55,574 nt of DNA from an uncultured Acidimicrobiaceae bacterium (GTDB lineage: Bacteria; Actinomycetota; Acidimicrobiia; Spongiisociales; SHLN01). Position 1 is the stretch's first letter. Every line of letters starts with the position of its first letter. The position numbers and the translations under genes are program-made. Below are positions 7,737 through 16,602 of this stretch, piece by piece. Under the pieces are notes generated by a model. The model was not told where the DNA came from. It saw nothing but the letters and a program-made list of their open reading frames with translations, and searched no databases. The stretch lies in contig CAMYMH010000014.1 of assembly GCA_947259275.1 (NCBI GenBank), positions 1 through 55,574 on the forward strand. Direction: 5' to 3'.

Positions 7737-8192
7737 CGTTTCCCGCCTCGCAATCGCATCATCAGCGGACTGGCTTCGGTGGTGGTGGTCGTGGAGGCGG
7801 GTGTCAAGGGCGGTGCGCTGATTACTGCCGCCCGCGGGCTCGAACAGGGGAGGTTGGTGCTGGCGGTTCCCGGCGATGTCGACCGCGACACCTCACGCGG
7901 GTGCAACCTGCTCATCCGTGATGGGGCCCATCCGGTGCTCGATGCCGATGACCTGCTCACCAGCCTGACCTTCGTGCTCGGCCCACCCCCACAACAAGCG
8001 GATGCGAAGGGAGGCGATGATCCGATCCTCGACTTGGTCCGGGGTGGGGGCATGACGCTCGAGGCGCTCGCAGTTGCGCTCGGCTGTCCGGCCCCCGAGG
8101 CGATCCGGCGCGTTTCGTTGCTGGAAGCGACCGGCGCAGTACGGAACGAAGGGGGCGTGGTTACGGTGCGAGGAATACCGGGACCCACCTAG
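7737..8192 (+). pseudogene. dprA: 3' part of dprA (DNA processing protein), 5' end lost
   Basis: The reading frame from 7737 encodes RRFPPRNRIISGLAS, then VVVVEAGVKGGAL and AVPGDVDRDTSRGCN: the second half of the DprA Rossmann-like domain, followed by the C-terminal winged-helix part (about residues 100-150). Full DprA is about 370 residues; only about 150 remain. DprA loads RecA on incoming single-stranded DNA during transformation. No start lies upstream in frame before the stop at 7692-7694; GTG 7779 could start a 137-residue product, but this would lack half the nucleotide-binding fold. The 5' loss coincides with the accessory island's end. In other actinobacteria dprA precedes xerC-whiG-rpsB, so this is the ancestral position. 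Confidence 0.85.
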
Positions 8193-8272
8193 CTATCAGT
8201 TCCTTTCGTGTCCCGCCGGGTAACTAGTCATATTGGGCGAGATTTTTCTGATTACCGACATAGGATGAGCCG

Positions 8273-9160
8273 ATGCCTCATGCCATTCCGGGTTGGGCGC
8301 GTGCCCAAGTCGAGGCCTATCTCGATCGACTCGCCCTCGAACGCAGCCTTTCCCCCAACACAGTCTCCTCCTACGGACCCGACCTCGGGTCGTTCTTTGC
8401 ATTTGCGGCTGAGGCCGGTGCCGACAACCTCGAATCGGTCGACCGGCGCCTGGTTCGCAAGTACGTCGCCGATTTGTCTTCGCAGGGATTCGCCAGCCGA
8501 TCGATCGCCCGCAAAGTCTCCGCGGTCCGGGCCTTCTACGCCGATGCGCTCCGTCGGTCCCTGGTGTCGACCAACCCGGCCGAGGGCGTGACGGTGCCCC
8601 GGGCGCCGCAATCACTTCCGCGGGTGGTCCCGGCGGCAACGCTCATGGCCGCGCTCGACCAGCTCGACGCCGGCGATCCGGTGACGCTTCGCGACCGTGC
8701 CATCCTCGAACTGCTGTACGGATGCGGACTTCGAGTCGGTGAGTTGGCCGCGCTCACCCGCCGCCGGGTAGCCGACCGATCCTTCATCCGCATCGAGGGG
8801 AAGGGTGGCAAACAGCGTGACGTCCCGGTCGGCGAGCCAGCCCGACGGGCACTCGATCGCTACCTCGCCGATGGACGTGACCACCTGGCCGGGCCGACGG
8901 CCGCCGATGCATTGTGGGTAGGAGTGCGGGGGGCCGCCCTCGACGCCCGCGGGATAAGACGCGTTGTCACCGCCCGGCTTGGTACATTCCCTCACGCGTT
9001 GCGGCATTCATTTGCCACCCATCTGCTGGAGGGGGGAGCGGATTTGCGCGCAGTCCAGGAACTCCTGGGCCACAATGAGCTAGCAACTACCCAGATATAC
9101 ACTGCCGTAACCAAGGACCATCTCAAGGCGACTTATGAGCGAAGCCACCCACGGGCCTGA
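8273..9160 (+). CDS. xerC: Tyrosine recombinase XerC
   Basis: 295 residues, normal for XerC/XerD. An N-terminal SAM-like DNA-binding domain (residues 5-95) is followed by the catalytic domain with all active residues: R154 in GLRVGE, K178 in GKGGKQ, H241 and R244 in HALRHSF, H267 in LGHNE and the nucleophile Y276 in QIYT. It resolves chromosome dimers at dif during division. The stop overlaps whiG by 26 bp. The position between dprA and whiG is the conserved actinobacterial one, so I read it as the housekeeping recombinase and not as the integrase of the neighbouring island. Confidence 0.9.
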   Translation: MPHAIPGWARAQVEAYLDRLALERSLSPNTVSSYGPDLGSFFAFAAEAGADNLESVDRRLVRKYVADLSSQGFASRSIARKVSAVRAFYADALRRSLVSTNPAEGVTVPRAPQSLPRVVPAATLMAALDQLDAGDPVTLRDRAILELLYGCGLRVGELAALTRRRVADRSFIRIEGKGGKQRDVPVGEPARRALDRYLADGRDHLAGPTAADALWVGVRGAALDARGIRRVVTARLGTFPHALRHSFATHLLEGGADLRAVQELLGHNELATTQIYTAVTKDHLKATYERSHPRA

Positions 9161-9929
9161 TCAAGACCAAGGCGTCCCGGACTTGTGGACGCAGTTCAAG
9201 GAAACCGGCGATGCCAAGGCTCGCGAGGGTCTCATCTTGCATTATTCGCCGCTCGTCAAGTTCGTGGCCGGCCGGATGGGCGTTGGGCTTCCTCGCAACG
9301 TAGAGCAGGCCGACCTCGTGTCCTACGGAGTATTCGGGCTGATCGATGCCATCGACAAGTTCGACCTGGAGCGGGGCTTCAAGTTCGAGACCTACGCCGT
9401 CAACCGCATCAAAGGCGCCATCCTCGACGAGCTGCGAGCGCTCGACTGGGTACCCCGGTCGGTGCGGGCCCGGGCCCGGGAGATCCAGCGATCTCTCGCG
9501 GAGATGGAGCACAGTCTGAAACGAACCGTGAGCGACGAGGAGTTGGCGGTTCACATGAATCTCCCGGTGGAGACGCTGCAGGATCAGCTGGCCGAAATCT
9601 CCACCCTCGGGCTGGTTGCCCTCGACGAGCTGCTCAACACCTCCGAGCGGGACTCGGCCTCGGTTGGCGACCTGCTTCCCGACCCGCGGGCCGCCGACCC
9701 GGTTGCCGAGTTCGAGACCGACGAGACCCGGCGGGCGCTCGCCGACGCCATCAACCGGCTCAATGAACGCGATCGGCTGGTGGTGACGCTGTACTACTAC
9801 GAAGGTCTCACGCTGGCCGAGATCGGCGACGTCCTCGGCGTGACCGAATCGCGCGTCTGTCAGATTCACACCAAATCGGTGATGAGCCTTCGCAACCGCA
9901 TGATGGAGCCCATCTACCGGGGCGGCTGA
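9135..9929 (+). CDS. whiG: RNA polymerase sigma factor of the WhiG/FliA (sigma-28) family
   Basis: 264 residues with sigma-70 regions in order: region 2 (about 25-95, with [18 protein letters not shown] and [15 protein letters not shown]), region 3 (about 100-170, starting WVPRSVR) and region 4 (about 205-255, helix-turn-helix [20 protein letters not shown]). WVPR at the start of region 3 is a hallmark of the FliA/WhiG group. In streptomycetes WhiG drives sporulation; in non-sporulating relatives it may control motility or another programme, so the target is unknown. The gene starts inside the 3' end of xerC. No flagellar or anti-sigma gene is in the window. Confidence 0.88.
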   Translation: MSEATHGPDQDQGVPDLWTQFKETGDAKAREGLILHYSPLVKFVAGRMGVGLPRNVEQADLVSYGVFGLIDAIDKFDLERGFKFETYAVNRIKGAILDELRALDWVPRSVRARAREIQRSLAEMEHSLKRTVSDEELAVHMNLPVETLQDQLAEISTLGLVALDELLNTSERDSASVGDLLPDPRAADPVAEFETDETRRALADAINRLNERDRLVVTLYYYEGLTLAEIGDVLGVTESRVCQIHTKSVMSLRNRMMEPIYRGG

Positions 9930-9932
9930 AGC

Positions 9933-10056
9933 AGTCCCAAGACCCAAGACCAAGACCCAAGCCAGAAAGAAATGGGTCGCTTCCTCTTCGGGACCAGGAA
10001 AGCGAAGCGGGAAACTGGCGACTGGCGGCGGGCGACTGGCGACTGGCGGCTGATTG
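9933..10056. repeat. Intergenic low-complexity repeats between whiG and rpsB
   Basis: 9933-9965 has repeats of CCCAAGA/CCAAGAC and ends in CCCAAGCCAGAA, a string also found twice at 28210-28265. 10014-10054 has GACTGGCGACTGGCGG twice in tandem (second copy from about 10038). Both motif types recur in other intergenic gaps of this window (28190-28325, 52705-52730). No gene is seen here. Confidence 0.75.
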
Positions 10057-10093
10057 CTATGCTCCCGCACATCACACACGCCTTGCTGCAGCG

Positions 10094-10122
10094 GGTCCGT
10101 GGTCGGAGCATGCTCCGGGACC
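10094..10122 (+). promoter_or_regulatory. Structured leader upstream of rpsB
   Basis: A perfect 14-bp palindrome CGGAGCATGCTCCG (10104-10117) is closed by a second stem, GGTCC (10094-10098) with GGACC (10118-10122). It lies about 50 bp before the rpsB start. Bacterial rpsB leaders are often bound by S2 for autoregulation; this hairpin is a candidate for that, by inference. Confidence 0.45.
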
Positions 10123-10168
10123 GGCGTTGGGCGGGCGGAGGTACCAACCAAATCAAGGAGAAATCGCT

Positions 10169-11113
10169 GTGTCCACCGTGACCATGAAGCAGCTGCTGGA
10201 GGCAGGTGTCCACTTCGGACACCAGACCCGGCGCTGGAACCCCAAGATGAGCCCGTTCTTGTTTGGCGAACGCAACGGGATTCACATCGTCGACCTTCGC
10301 CAGACGCTCACCCAACTGCAGGACGCCTACAAGTTCGTCGAGGAGCTGACGGCCCGGGGCGGGACCCTCCTGTTCGTCGGGACCAAGAAGCAGGCTCAGC
10401 ACATCCTGGAGGATGCCGCCGAAGCCGCCTCCATGCCCTACATCACCAACCGGTGGCTGGGCGGCATGCTCACCAACTTCAAGACCAGCCACAAGCGCAT
10501 CCTGTACATGAAGGAGCTGGAGCGCATGGACGAGTCGGGCGAGATGGAGGCGCTGCCCAAGAAAGAGCGGATTCGGTTGCGCCGGGAAAAGGCCAAGCTG
10601 GTCAACAACCTGGGTGGAGTCCGGGACCTGACCCGTCCTCCTGATGTTCTCTTCATCGTCGACATCCTCACCGAGCACATCGCGGTGAAAGAGGCGACCC
10701 GGCTCGGGATCCCGATCATTGCGCTGGTGGACACCAATTGCGACCCCGACCCCATCACGATCGTGATCCCCGGCAACGACGACGCCATCCGATCGGCCCA
10801 GCTGTTCGCCGATTCGATTGCCCAAGCCTGCATTGCCGGACGGGCACGCTTCGAAACCAAGGCGCAGGCGAAGGCCGAGGGCGACGATTCGACCGTTGAA
10901 GAAGCTGGATCGGCCGATGGCACGTCCCCGGAGGCGACGGCTGCTGAGAAACCGGCGGCCAAGGCGCCGGCTGTTGAGGGACCGGCCGCCAAGGCGAACG
11001 AGGCTGCTCCCGAGCCCGCGGCAGAGGCGGCGGCCGACGAGAAGCCTGCCGAGGCAGCACCGGCTGCCGAGGCACCCGCCGCTGAGGTCCCGCAGGAGGC
11101 CACCGGTGACTGA
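10169..11113 (+). CDS. rpsB: 30S ribosomal protein S2 with Ala/Glu-rich C-terminal tail
   Basis: 314 residues from GTG 10169, chosen because AAGGAG lies 8 bp upstream and the product starts with the usual VTMKQLLEAGVHFGHQ. Residues 1-235 are S2: RRWNPKM, NRWLGGMLTN, and the C-terminal IPIIALVDTNCDPD signature. It binds late in small-subunit assembly and is needed for S1 and initiation. The last 75-80 residues are a low-complexity extension rich in Ala, Glu and Pro (repeats such as AAEKPAAKAPAVEGPAAKA) that S2 does not normally have at this length. The stop overlaps tsf by 8 bp, implying translational coupling. Confidence 0.95.
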   Translation: MSTVTMKQLLEAGVHFGHQTRRWNPKMSPFLFGERNGIHIVDLRQTLTQLQDAYKFVEELTARGGTLLFVGTKKQAQHILEDAAEAASMPYITNRWLGGMLTNFKTSHKRILYMKELERMDESGEMEALPKKERIRLRREKAKLVNNLGGVRDLTRPPDVLFIVDILTEHIAVKEATRLGIPIIALVDTNCDPDPITIVIPGNDDAIRSAQLFADSIAQACIAGRARFETKAQAKAEGDDSTVEEAGSADGTSPEATAAEKPAAKAPAVEGPAAKANEAAPEPAAEAAADEKPAEAAPAAEAPAAEVPQEATGD

Positions 11114-11720
11114 GGTCAGCGCCAAGGAGGTCATGGAACTCCGCAAGGAGACCGGGGCCGGGATGATGGACACCAAGCAGGCGCTCGTCGAGGCCGGGGG
11201 AGACCGAGACAAGGCCAGGGAGATCCTGATGGTCAAGGGACTCGCCGATGCCAAGAAACGCGCGGGCCGCACCACCGACACCGGCACCATCGGCCACTAC
11301 CTCCATTATCAAACCGAGCGGCCCGTAGTCGGCTGTCTGGTGGAGCTTCGCTGCGAGACCGACTTCGTGGCCAAGAGCGAGGATTTCCAAGATGCGGCGC
11401 GCGACCTTGCCATGCATCTGGCGGCGGCCCGTCCCCGGTGGGTGCAGCGTGACCAGGTGCCCGAGGACGCCGTGGCCGAGGCAAGCCGGCTTTTCGCGGC
11501 CCAGGCGGTGGAAGATGGAAAGTCTCCCGAGGTGGGCGAGAAGATGGTGGCCGGGAAGATCGGCTCGTTCTACAAGGAACACGTCATGTACGAGCAGCAA
11601 TTCGTGAATCCCGAGAAGTTCGAGGGTACCGTGGAAGCCATGCTCGAGCACCTGACGGCTCGGCTGGGAGAAAAGATCACGGTTGGCGCCATCGCCCGGG
11701 TGGCGCTGGGAGAGGAATAG
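11106..11720 (+). CDS. tsf: Elongation factor Ts (short form)
   Basis: 204 residues from GTG 11106. The N-terminal UBA-like domain has [18 protein letters not shown], and the core has the [10 protein letters not shown] signature that inserts into EF-Tu to release GDP. It is shorter than the enterobacterial or streptomycete protein (about 280) and close to the roughly 200-residue Thermus type, so one half of the dimerisation core is missing. The gene overlaps rpsB by 8 bp and is followed one base later by pyrH, the usual rpsB-tsf-pyrH-frr operon. Confidence 0.93.
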   Translation: MTEVSAKEVMELRKETGAGMMDTKQALVEAGGDRDKAREILMVKGLADAKKRAGRTTDTGTIGHYLHYQTERPVVGCLVELRCETDFVAKSEDFQDAARDLAMHLAAARPRWVQRDQVPEDAVAEASRLFAAQAVEDGKSPEVGEKMVAGKIGSFYKEHVMYEQQFVNPEKFEGTVEAMLEHLTARLGEKITVGAIARVALGEE

Positions 11721-11721
11721 G

Positions 11722-12438
11722 TTGTCGGAATCCAGAACTCGGAGGGTCGTCCTCAAGCTCTCGGGGGAAGCGTTCGCCGACCCCGACCTCAATTACGGCA
11801 TCGACAAGAAGACGATCGATCGGGTCGCCGGCGAGTTGGCAGAGGTGCACGCCGAGGGCTACCAGATCGCCGTCGTCGTCGGCGGCGGCAACATCTTTCG
11901 CGGAGTCAGCTCGGCCGCCGAAGGGATGGACCGGGCCTCAGCCGATTACATGGGCATGCTGGCGACCGTCATCAATGCGCTGGCACTCAGAGAAGGTTTT
12001 GACCGGCAAGGCATCCCGAGCCGGGTGCAGACCGCCATCACCATCCAACAAGTTGCCGAGCCGTACATCCGTTTGCGAGCCATTCGCCATCTCGAGAAAG
12101 GCCGGATGGTCATCCTGGCGGCCGGGACCGGCAACCCGTTCTTCACCACCGACACCACCGCTGCGTTGCGGGCGGCCGAGATTGGTGCCGGGGTGGTGCT
12201 CAAGGCGACCAAGGTCGAGGGCGTGTACGACGACGATCCCGCCCGGAACCCAGACGCCAAGCTGCTAACCGACGTCACTTATCTCGACGTGATCTCGAAG
12301 GGACTCAACGTGATGGACTCCACGGCAATTACCATGTGCATGGATAACGAGCTGCCAATCAGGGTCTTCAACCTCACCACGCCGGGGAACATCCCCCGGG
12401 CGGTGCGGGGCGAGCCGATAGGGACGTTGGTGCGATGA
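11722..12438 (+). CDS. pyrH: UMP kinase
   Basis: 238 residues from TTG 11722, with AGAGGA upstream. The amino acid kinase fold is evident: [10 protein letters not shown] at the start, [22 protein letters not shown], and [11 protein letters not shown], which holds the UMP and ATP contacts. It phosphorylates UMP to UDP in pyrimidine synthesis and acts as a hexamer regulated by GTP and UTP in the family. The start lies one base after tsf and the end overlaps frr by ATGA. Confidence 0.94.
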   Translation: MSESRTRRVVLKLSGEAFADPDLNYGIDKKTIDRVAGELAEVHAEGYQIAVVVGGGNIFRGVSSAAEGMDRASADYMGMLATVINALALREGFDRQGIPSRVQTAITIQQVAEPYIRLRAIRHLEKGRMVILAAGTGNPFFTTDTTAALRAAEIGAGVVLKATKVEGVYDDDPARNPDAKLLTDVTYLDVISKGLNVMDSTAITMCMDNELPIRVFNLTTPGNIPRAVRGEPIGTLVR

Positions 12439-12986
12439 TCGAAGAGATCCTCGACGACGCGAAGGATCGCATGGAGAAGGCCGTCGAGCACGTTCAAAAT
12501 GAGTTCGGAACGGTGCGGACCGGCCGGGCCAACCCGGGCATCCTTCACCGAGTATCGGTCGACTATTACGGCAGCCAGACACCGCTGCAGCAGCTTGCCT
12601 CGTTCTCGGTCCCGGAGCCAACTTTGCTGGTGGTCTCTCCTTTCGACCCCGGTGCGCTCGGCGAGATCGAAAAAGCTATCAACAACGCCGGGCTGGGTCT
12701 GATGCCCGCCAACGACGGCACCGTGATCCGATTGTCCTTCCCCCCACTCACTGAGGAGCGCCGCAAGGAGCTCGTCAAGGTGGTCAACCACATGGCAGAA
12801 GAGGGGAAGGTGTCGATTCGCAACATCCGCCGGCCCCACAAGGACGATCTCGAGGCGCTCAAGAGCGAGATGTCGGAGGACGACATTCGCCGGGCCGAGA
12901 AGGAACTGCAAACCATGACCGATGAGTTTGTGGCTCGGATCGACGAGCTATTCGAGCATAAGCAGGCCGAGTTGCTCGAGGTGTGA
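12435..12986 (+). CDS. frr: Ribosome recycling factor
   Basis: 183 residues, a normal length for RRF. It is nearly all three-helix bundle, with the signature segments [20 protein letters not shown] and [18 protein letters not shown]. With EF-G it splits post-termination ribosomes. The ATGA overlap with pyrH couples the two. The following cdsA starts 9 bp after the stop. Confidence 0.95.
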   Translation: MIEEILDDAKDRMEKAVEHVQNEFGTVRTGRANPGILHRVSVDYYGSQTPLQQLASFSVPEPTLLVVSPFDPGALGEIEKAINNAGLGLMPANDGTVIRLSFPPLTEERRKELVKVVNHMAEEGKVSIRNIRRPHKDDLEALKSEMSEDDIRRAEKELQTMTDEFVARIDELFEHKQAELLEV

Positions 12987-12995
12987 GGGCGGACC

Positions 12996-15425
12996 GTGAC
13001 ATCTAATCAGGGCGGAGGAACGCATCCGGGTGATCCCTGGTCCCCGGACTGGCAGCCGACTACGCCGGAAACCACGCCCGAGGAGGAGTGGCCCTACGAC
13101 GAGAGCCTGACCCTTTCGGACGCTGAGCTTGAGATCGCCGACCTCGAAGAGGAAGAGGCAGTCGAGGAAGCCGAAGCCGTCACTGAGCCCGCCGAGGCTG
13201 AGGAGGAAGCGGCCGAGGAGGCTGAAGAACCGGACACGGTCGACGCCGAGGCCGAGGAGTCTGCGGCCCGTGAGGCTGAGGAGGCTGCTGCGCGTGAGGC
13301 TGAGGCTGAGGCGGCTGCGGCCCGTGAGGCTGAGGCGGCTGCTGAGGCTGAGGCGGCTGCGGCTCGTGAGGCTGAGGCCGAGGCGGCTGCGGCCCGAGAG
13401 GCCGAGCTTGCGACCGCGGCGGCTCGGGAGACCGAGCCGGACGCAGTGCTCCGAGCGGTTAGCGACGCAGAGCGGGCCGCGGAGACCGAGTTCGAGGAGG
13501 CCAGCGCGGTGCCGGTGGAAGAGGTCGACGTCGAGGACCTCCAGGCCGAACCGGAGTGGCTCGAGGCAGTCGAAGAGATGACCCTAGAGGACATCGCCGA
13601 AGCCGGTGAGGCAGCTCCCTCGATAGCCGTCGTTCCGACCGAATCCGCCGATGAGCCCGACGAGTCCACCGAGGAGGCCGAAACCCCAACCGCGGTCATC
13701 GACTCGATTGCCTCGGATAGCCCAGCGCCTGAGCTGGAGGCGGAGGAACTCGAGTTAGTGGAGCCTGAGGAGTTGGTTGAGGTGGTGGTGGAGGACGCCA
13801 CCTTCGAAGTGATCGACCTCGACGACGCCGATCTCCGCGCCGACACCGGCGAGCACATGTTCGAAGTCCTCGACTTCGAAGGCGAGGAGGGCGAAGAGGT
13901 GATCGCCCACGACGAGATCACCGCCGAGGTTCCCGTGGTGGCGCAAACTCCCCCTTCGGTGGTGGAAGCGGTTGAGCCGGCCCCGGTCCCGGTGGTTGAG
14001 TTCGAGGTACCGCCCGAATACGAATTGGTTGCCGCCGACGTCGACCAAACCCGGGATGCACTCGCCGCGTTCATGGCCAAACCGACTGAGCCGGAGGCAG
14101 CCGAGCCCGAGCCGGCCGACGCCGAGGCAGGCGGTGAGGCCGGAGAGGACGTGGTCGAGTTGCTCGATGAGCACCCGGCCGCCACCGATGACGGCCAGCT
14201 CCAAATCCCGACCGGCGCCGAAGCACCGATCGCCGTGTTCGATGAGCAACAGGTCGAACAGGTCGAGCCGGTGCCTCTCAGCCCCGAAGAGGAGCTGATC
14301 GCCCGGCTGAGCGGCGACCTGACACTGCCCGACTTCGAAACGTTCGTGCAAGAGGATTTCGCTCGCGACTTTGCCCCCGAGCCGACCGAAGAGCACCGTG
14401 GCCTGGCAGCCTCCATCTCAACCGCGGAGGTCGCGGAGCCATCTGCGCTGGCGGCCACCATGCCCGGGGTCGACCACGGGCACGTCGGTTTCCGGGACCT
14501 CGACGACGATCTTCACTTCGACGACCCGGATGCTCCCGATGGCGAGGGGCCGCCTGACGAGGAGCCCGCGGCCGACGCCGAGGCCGAGGTATACGGGTCG
14601 GACCTCACGCTGCGGGTGGCGTCCGCCATCATCCTGGTGGCGCTGTTGGCGGGAACTCTCTGGGCGGGTGGCGTGGTGTTCCTCATCTTCATCATTGTGA
14701 TTGCACTCGCTGCCCAAATCGAGTTCTACTCCGCCACCCGAACCGGGGGGTATCGCCCCATGGTTCTGTTCGGCTTGCTGGGCGGTATCGGCGCCCTCGT
14801 TGGGACCTATGTGCAGGGTTCAGACGCAATCAGACAGGGGCCGATCGCCATCCCCGCCGCACTCGGACTGACGGTCGTGGCAACCTTCGCCTGGTACGGG
14901 TCGCAGGAGAAGCCTCCCCGCGATCCCTGGCGCAACGGCCTCGTCACCATTCTCGGGGTTGCCTGGATACCCGCCCTGCTTGCTCTCGTCATGCCCATCG
15001 CAGAGCTGACTCGATCAGACCGTTTCCCGATCATCATCGCGCTGCTACTCGCCGTGGCGGCCTTCGACGTCGGCAGCTACTTCGTCGGCCGTGCCCTGGG
15101 GACTCGCAAGCTCTCGCCGATACTGTCGCCGAACAAGACGGTCGAGGGTCTGGTAGGGGGCATCATCGCCACCGTCATCGTTTGTCTGTTTGCCGCCGCG
15201 CTGGTGGACAGGTTCGATTTCGGATCAGCCATGGCCATGGCAGCCGGCGTGATCATCGCCTCGCCGCTCGGCGACCTGGCGGAGTCGCTCATGAAGCGTT
15301 CACTCGGCATCAAGGACATGGGGCAACTGGTTCCCGGCCACGGTGGTGTTCTCGACCGGATCGATTCGTATCTGTTCGCGGTGCCAATCGCCTACCTCGT
15401 GTTCCGGTGGACCGGGCTGCTGTAA
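12996..15425 (+). CDS. cdsA: Phosphatidate cytidylyltransferase with a ~530-residue acidic N-terminal extension
   Basis: 809 residues from GTG 12996. The last 275 are a standard CDP-diacylglycerol synthase: about eight membrane segments from YGSDLTLRVASAIILV, and the signature SLMKRSLGIKDMGQLVPGHG with the following LDRIDS. It makes CDP-diacylglycerol from CTP and phosphatidate for phospholipid synthesis. The first 530 residues have no membrane segment and are dominated by Glu, Ala and Asp, including (A)nREAEA repeats at about 85-145 that should form a charged helix or coiled coil, and later patches such as VVEDATFEVIDLDDADL. The usual protein is 260-300 residues. The frame is open throughout, with no internal stop, so this is a true fusion or extension. 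Starts nearer the catalytic domain cannot be excluded. Confidence 0.88.
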   Translation: MTSNQGGGTHPGDPWSPDWQPTTPETTPEEEWPYDESLTLSDAELEIADLEEEEAVEEAEAVTEPAEAEEEAAEEAEEPDTVDAEAEESAAREAEEAAAREAEAEAAAAREAEAAAEAEAAAAREAEAEAAAAREAELATAAARETEPDAVLRAVSDAERAAETEFEEASAVPVEEVDVEDLQAEPEWLEAVEEMTLEDIAEAGEAAPSIAVVPTESADEPDESTEEAETPTAVIDSIASDSPAPELEAEELELVEPEELVEVVVEDATFEVIDLDDADLRADTGEHMFEVLDFEGEEGEEVIAHDEITAEVPVVAQTPPSVVEAVEPAPVPVVEFEVPPEYELVAADVDQTRDALAAFMAKPTEPEAAEPEPADAEAGGEAGEDVVELLDEHPAATDDGQLQIPTGAEAPIAVFDEQQVEQVEPVPLSPEEELIARLSGDLTLPDFETFVQEDFARDFAPEPTEEHRGLAASISTAEVAEPSALAATMPGVDHGHVGFRDLDDDLHFDDPDAPDGEGPPDEEPAADAEAEVYGSDLTLRVASAIILVALLAGTLWAGGVVFLIFIIVIALAAQIEFYSATRTGGYRPMVLFGLLGGIGALVGTYVQGSDAIRQGPIAIPAALGLTVVATFAWYGSQEKPPRDPWRNGLVTILGVAWIPALLALVMPIAELTRSDRFPIIIALLLAVAAFDVGSYFVGRALGTRKLSPILSPNKTVEGLVGGIIATVIVCLFAAALVDRFDFGSAMAMAAGVIIASPLGDLAESLMKRSLGIKDMGQLVPGHGGVLDRIDSYLFAVPIAYLVFRWTGLL
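13255..13440 (+). repeat. GAGGCTGAGGCGGCTGCG-type coding repeats in cdsA
   Basis: Imperfect short repeats of GAGGCTGAGG, GCGGCTGCGG and CGTGAGGCTGAG encode the A/E/R-rich helix. The purine-rich periodic DNA creates a long spurious open frame on the other strand. Confidence 0.8.
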
Positions 15426-16561
15426 ACCCCCTCGTCGTATTGGGAGCGACCGGCTCCATCGGCATGCAGACTCTCGAGGTGGCCGACCGTCTCGACATTC
15501 CGATCGTGGCACTGGGGGCGCGCCGCGGCTCGGACGACCTGCTCGCCATCGCCCACGCCCACCCGGAAGCGATGATCGCCGTTTCCGCCCCCACCGGGGC
15601 CGAACAAGAACGGTTCGCGGCCGAACTCGGCAAGCGAGTCAGGTTCGGGCTCGACGGCTTGTCCGAACTGGCCGCCACCGCGGGCACAACGGTCGTGAAT
15701 GGCGTCGTGGGGGCGGCCGGGCTGAGCGCGTCGGTTGCCGCCCTCTCCGCCGGCAACCGGCTCGCCCTTGCCAACAAAGAGAGCCTGGTGGCTGGGGGCC
15801 CGGTGTTGCAGGCGGCCCGGGAGCAGGGAGGGGGAGAGCTGCTCCCGGTCGACTCCGAGCACTCGGCGCTGCTGCAATGCCTGGCCGGCGAGGAGATCAC
15901 GGCAGTGCGGCGACTGATTCTGACTGCGTCGGGCGGCCCGTTTCGGGGTCGCGACGCCGGTTCGCTGGCAGATGTGACGGTGGACGAGGCCCTGGCGCAT
16001 CCCACCTGGGCGATGGGCCCGCGCATCACCATCGACTCGGCAACCTTGATGAACAAGGCCTTCGAAGTGATCGAGGCCCACTATCTATTCGGTCTGAGCT
16101 ACGACGACATCGAGGTTGTCGTACACCCGCAGAGCATCGTGCACTCGCTGGTCGAGTTCGTCGACGGCTCACTGAAGGCGCACCTCGGCGAGCCGGACAT
16201 GCGGGTCCCAATCCAGTACGCCATCACATACCCGCATCGAGCGCCGGGGCCGTTGTCACCCTTCGCCTTGTCCGACCTCGCACTCACGTTCGAGCCGCCC
16301 GACCGGGCCGCCTTCCCGCTGCTGGACCTGGGCTACCAAGCCGGGCGCCGCGGCGAGTCGGCGCCGGCCGTCCTCAACGCCGCCGACGAAATCGCCGTGC
16401 AGGCATTCCTCGACGGGCGCATCGGGTTCTCGGCCATTCCGAAGGTGGTGGCCGGCACGCTCGAACGAGTCGACCTCAGGAAACTGACGGAGGTGGCCGA
16501 TGTGGTAGCCGTGGACGCCGAGGCACGGTCGGTGGCGTCCGAGTTGGCAGGGATGTGCTAA
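15407..16561 (+). CDS. dxr: 1-deoxy-D-xylulose 5-phosphate reductoisomerase
   Basis: 384 residues from GTG 15407, which gives a normal N-terminus (VNPLVVLGATGSIGMQTLEV, NADPH-binding). The catalytic region has LANKESLVAGG, VDSEHSALLQCL, the loop ASGGPFRG and the metal-binding STLMNKAFEVIEAHYLF. It converts DXP to MEP in the non-mevalonate isoprenoid pathway. The start overlaps the end of cdsA by 19 bp. It is followed by rseP; ispG, which often follows rseP, is not here. Confidence 0.93.
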   Translation: MDRAAVNPLVVLGATGSIGMQTLEVADRLDIPIVALGARRGSDDLLAIAHAHPEAMIAVSAPTGAEQERFAAELGKRVRFGLDGLSELAATAGTTVVNGVVGAAGLSASVAALSAGNRLALANKESLVAGGPVLQAAREQGGGELLPVDSEHSALLQCLAGEEITAVRRLILTASGGPFRGRDAGSLADVTVDEALAHPTWAMGPRITIDSATLMNKAFEVIEAHYLFGLSYDDIEVVVHPQSIVHSLVEFVDGSLKAHLGEPDMRVPIQYAITYPHRAPGPLSPFALSDLALTFEPPDRAAFPLLDLGYQAGRRGESAPAVLNAADEIAVQAFLDGRIGFSAIPKVVAGTLERVDLRKLTEVADVVAVDAEARSVASELAGMC

Positions 16562-16602
16562 ACGCCGGATCCCGCTAGCTTGACCGGCGTGAAGGATCAG
16601 GT

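Noticed and set aside
8273..9160. XerC as the integrase of the neighbouring island
   Set aside because: It occupies the conserved dprA-xerC-whiG position and has typical XerC length and overlap with whiG.
9123..10151. 342-residue minus-strand frame across whiG and the rpsB leader
   Set aside because: It runs antisense through a conserved sigma factor and repeat-rich spacer; no recognisable domain.
13094..14461. 455-residue open frame on the minus strand across the cdsA extension
   Set aside because: It is a Ser/Ala-rich shadow caused by the periodic GAG/GCG codons of the real gene; no ribosome binding site or fold.
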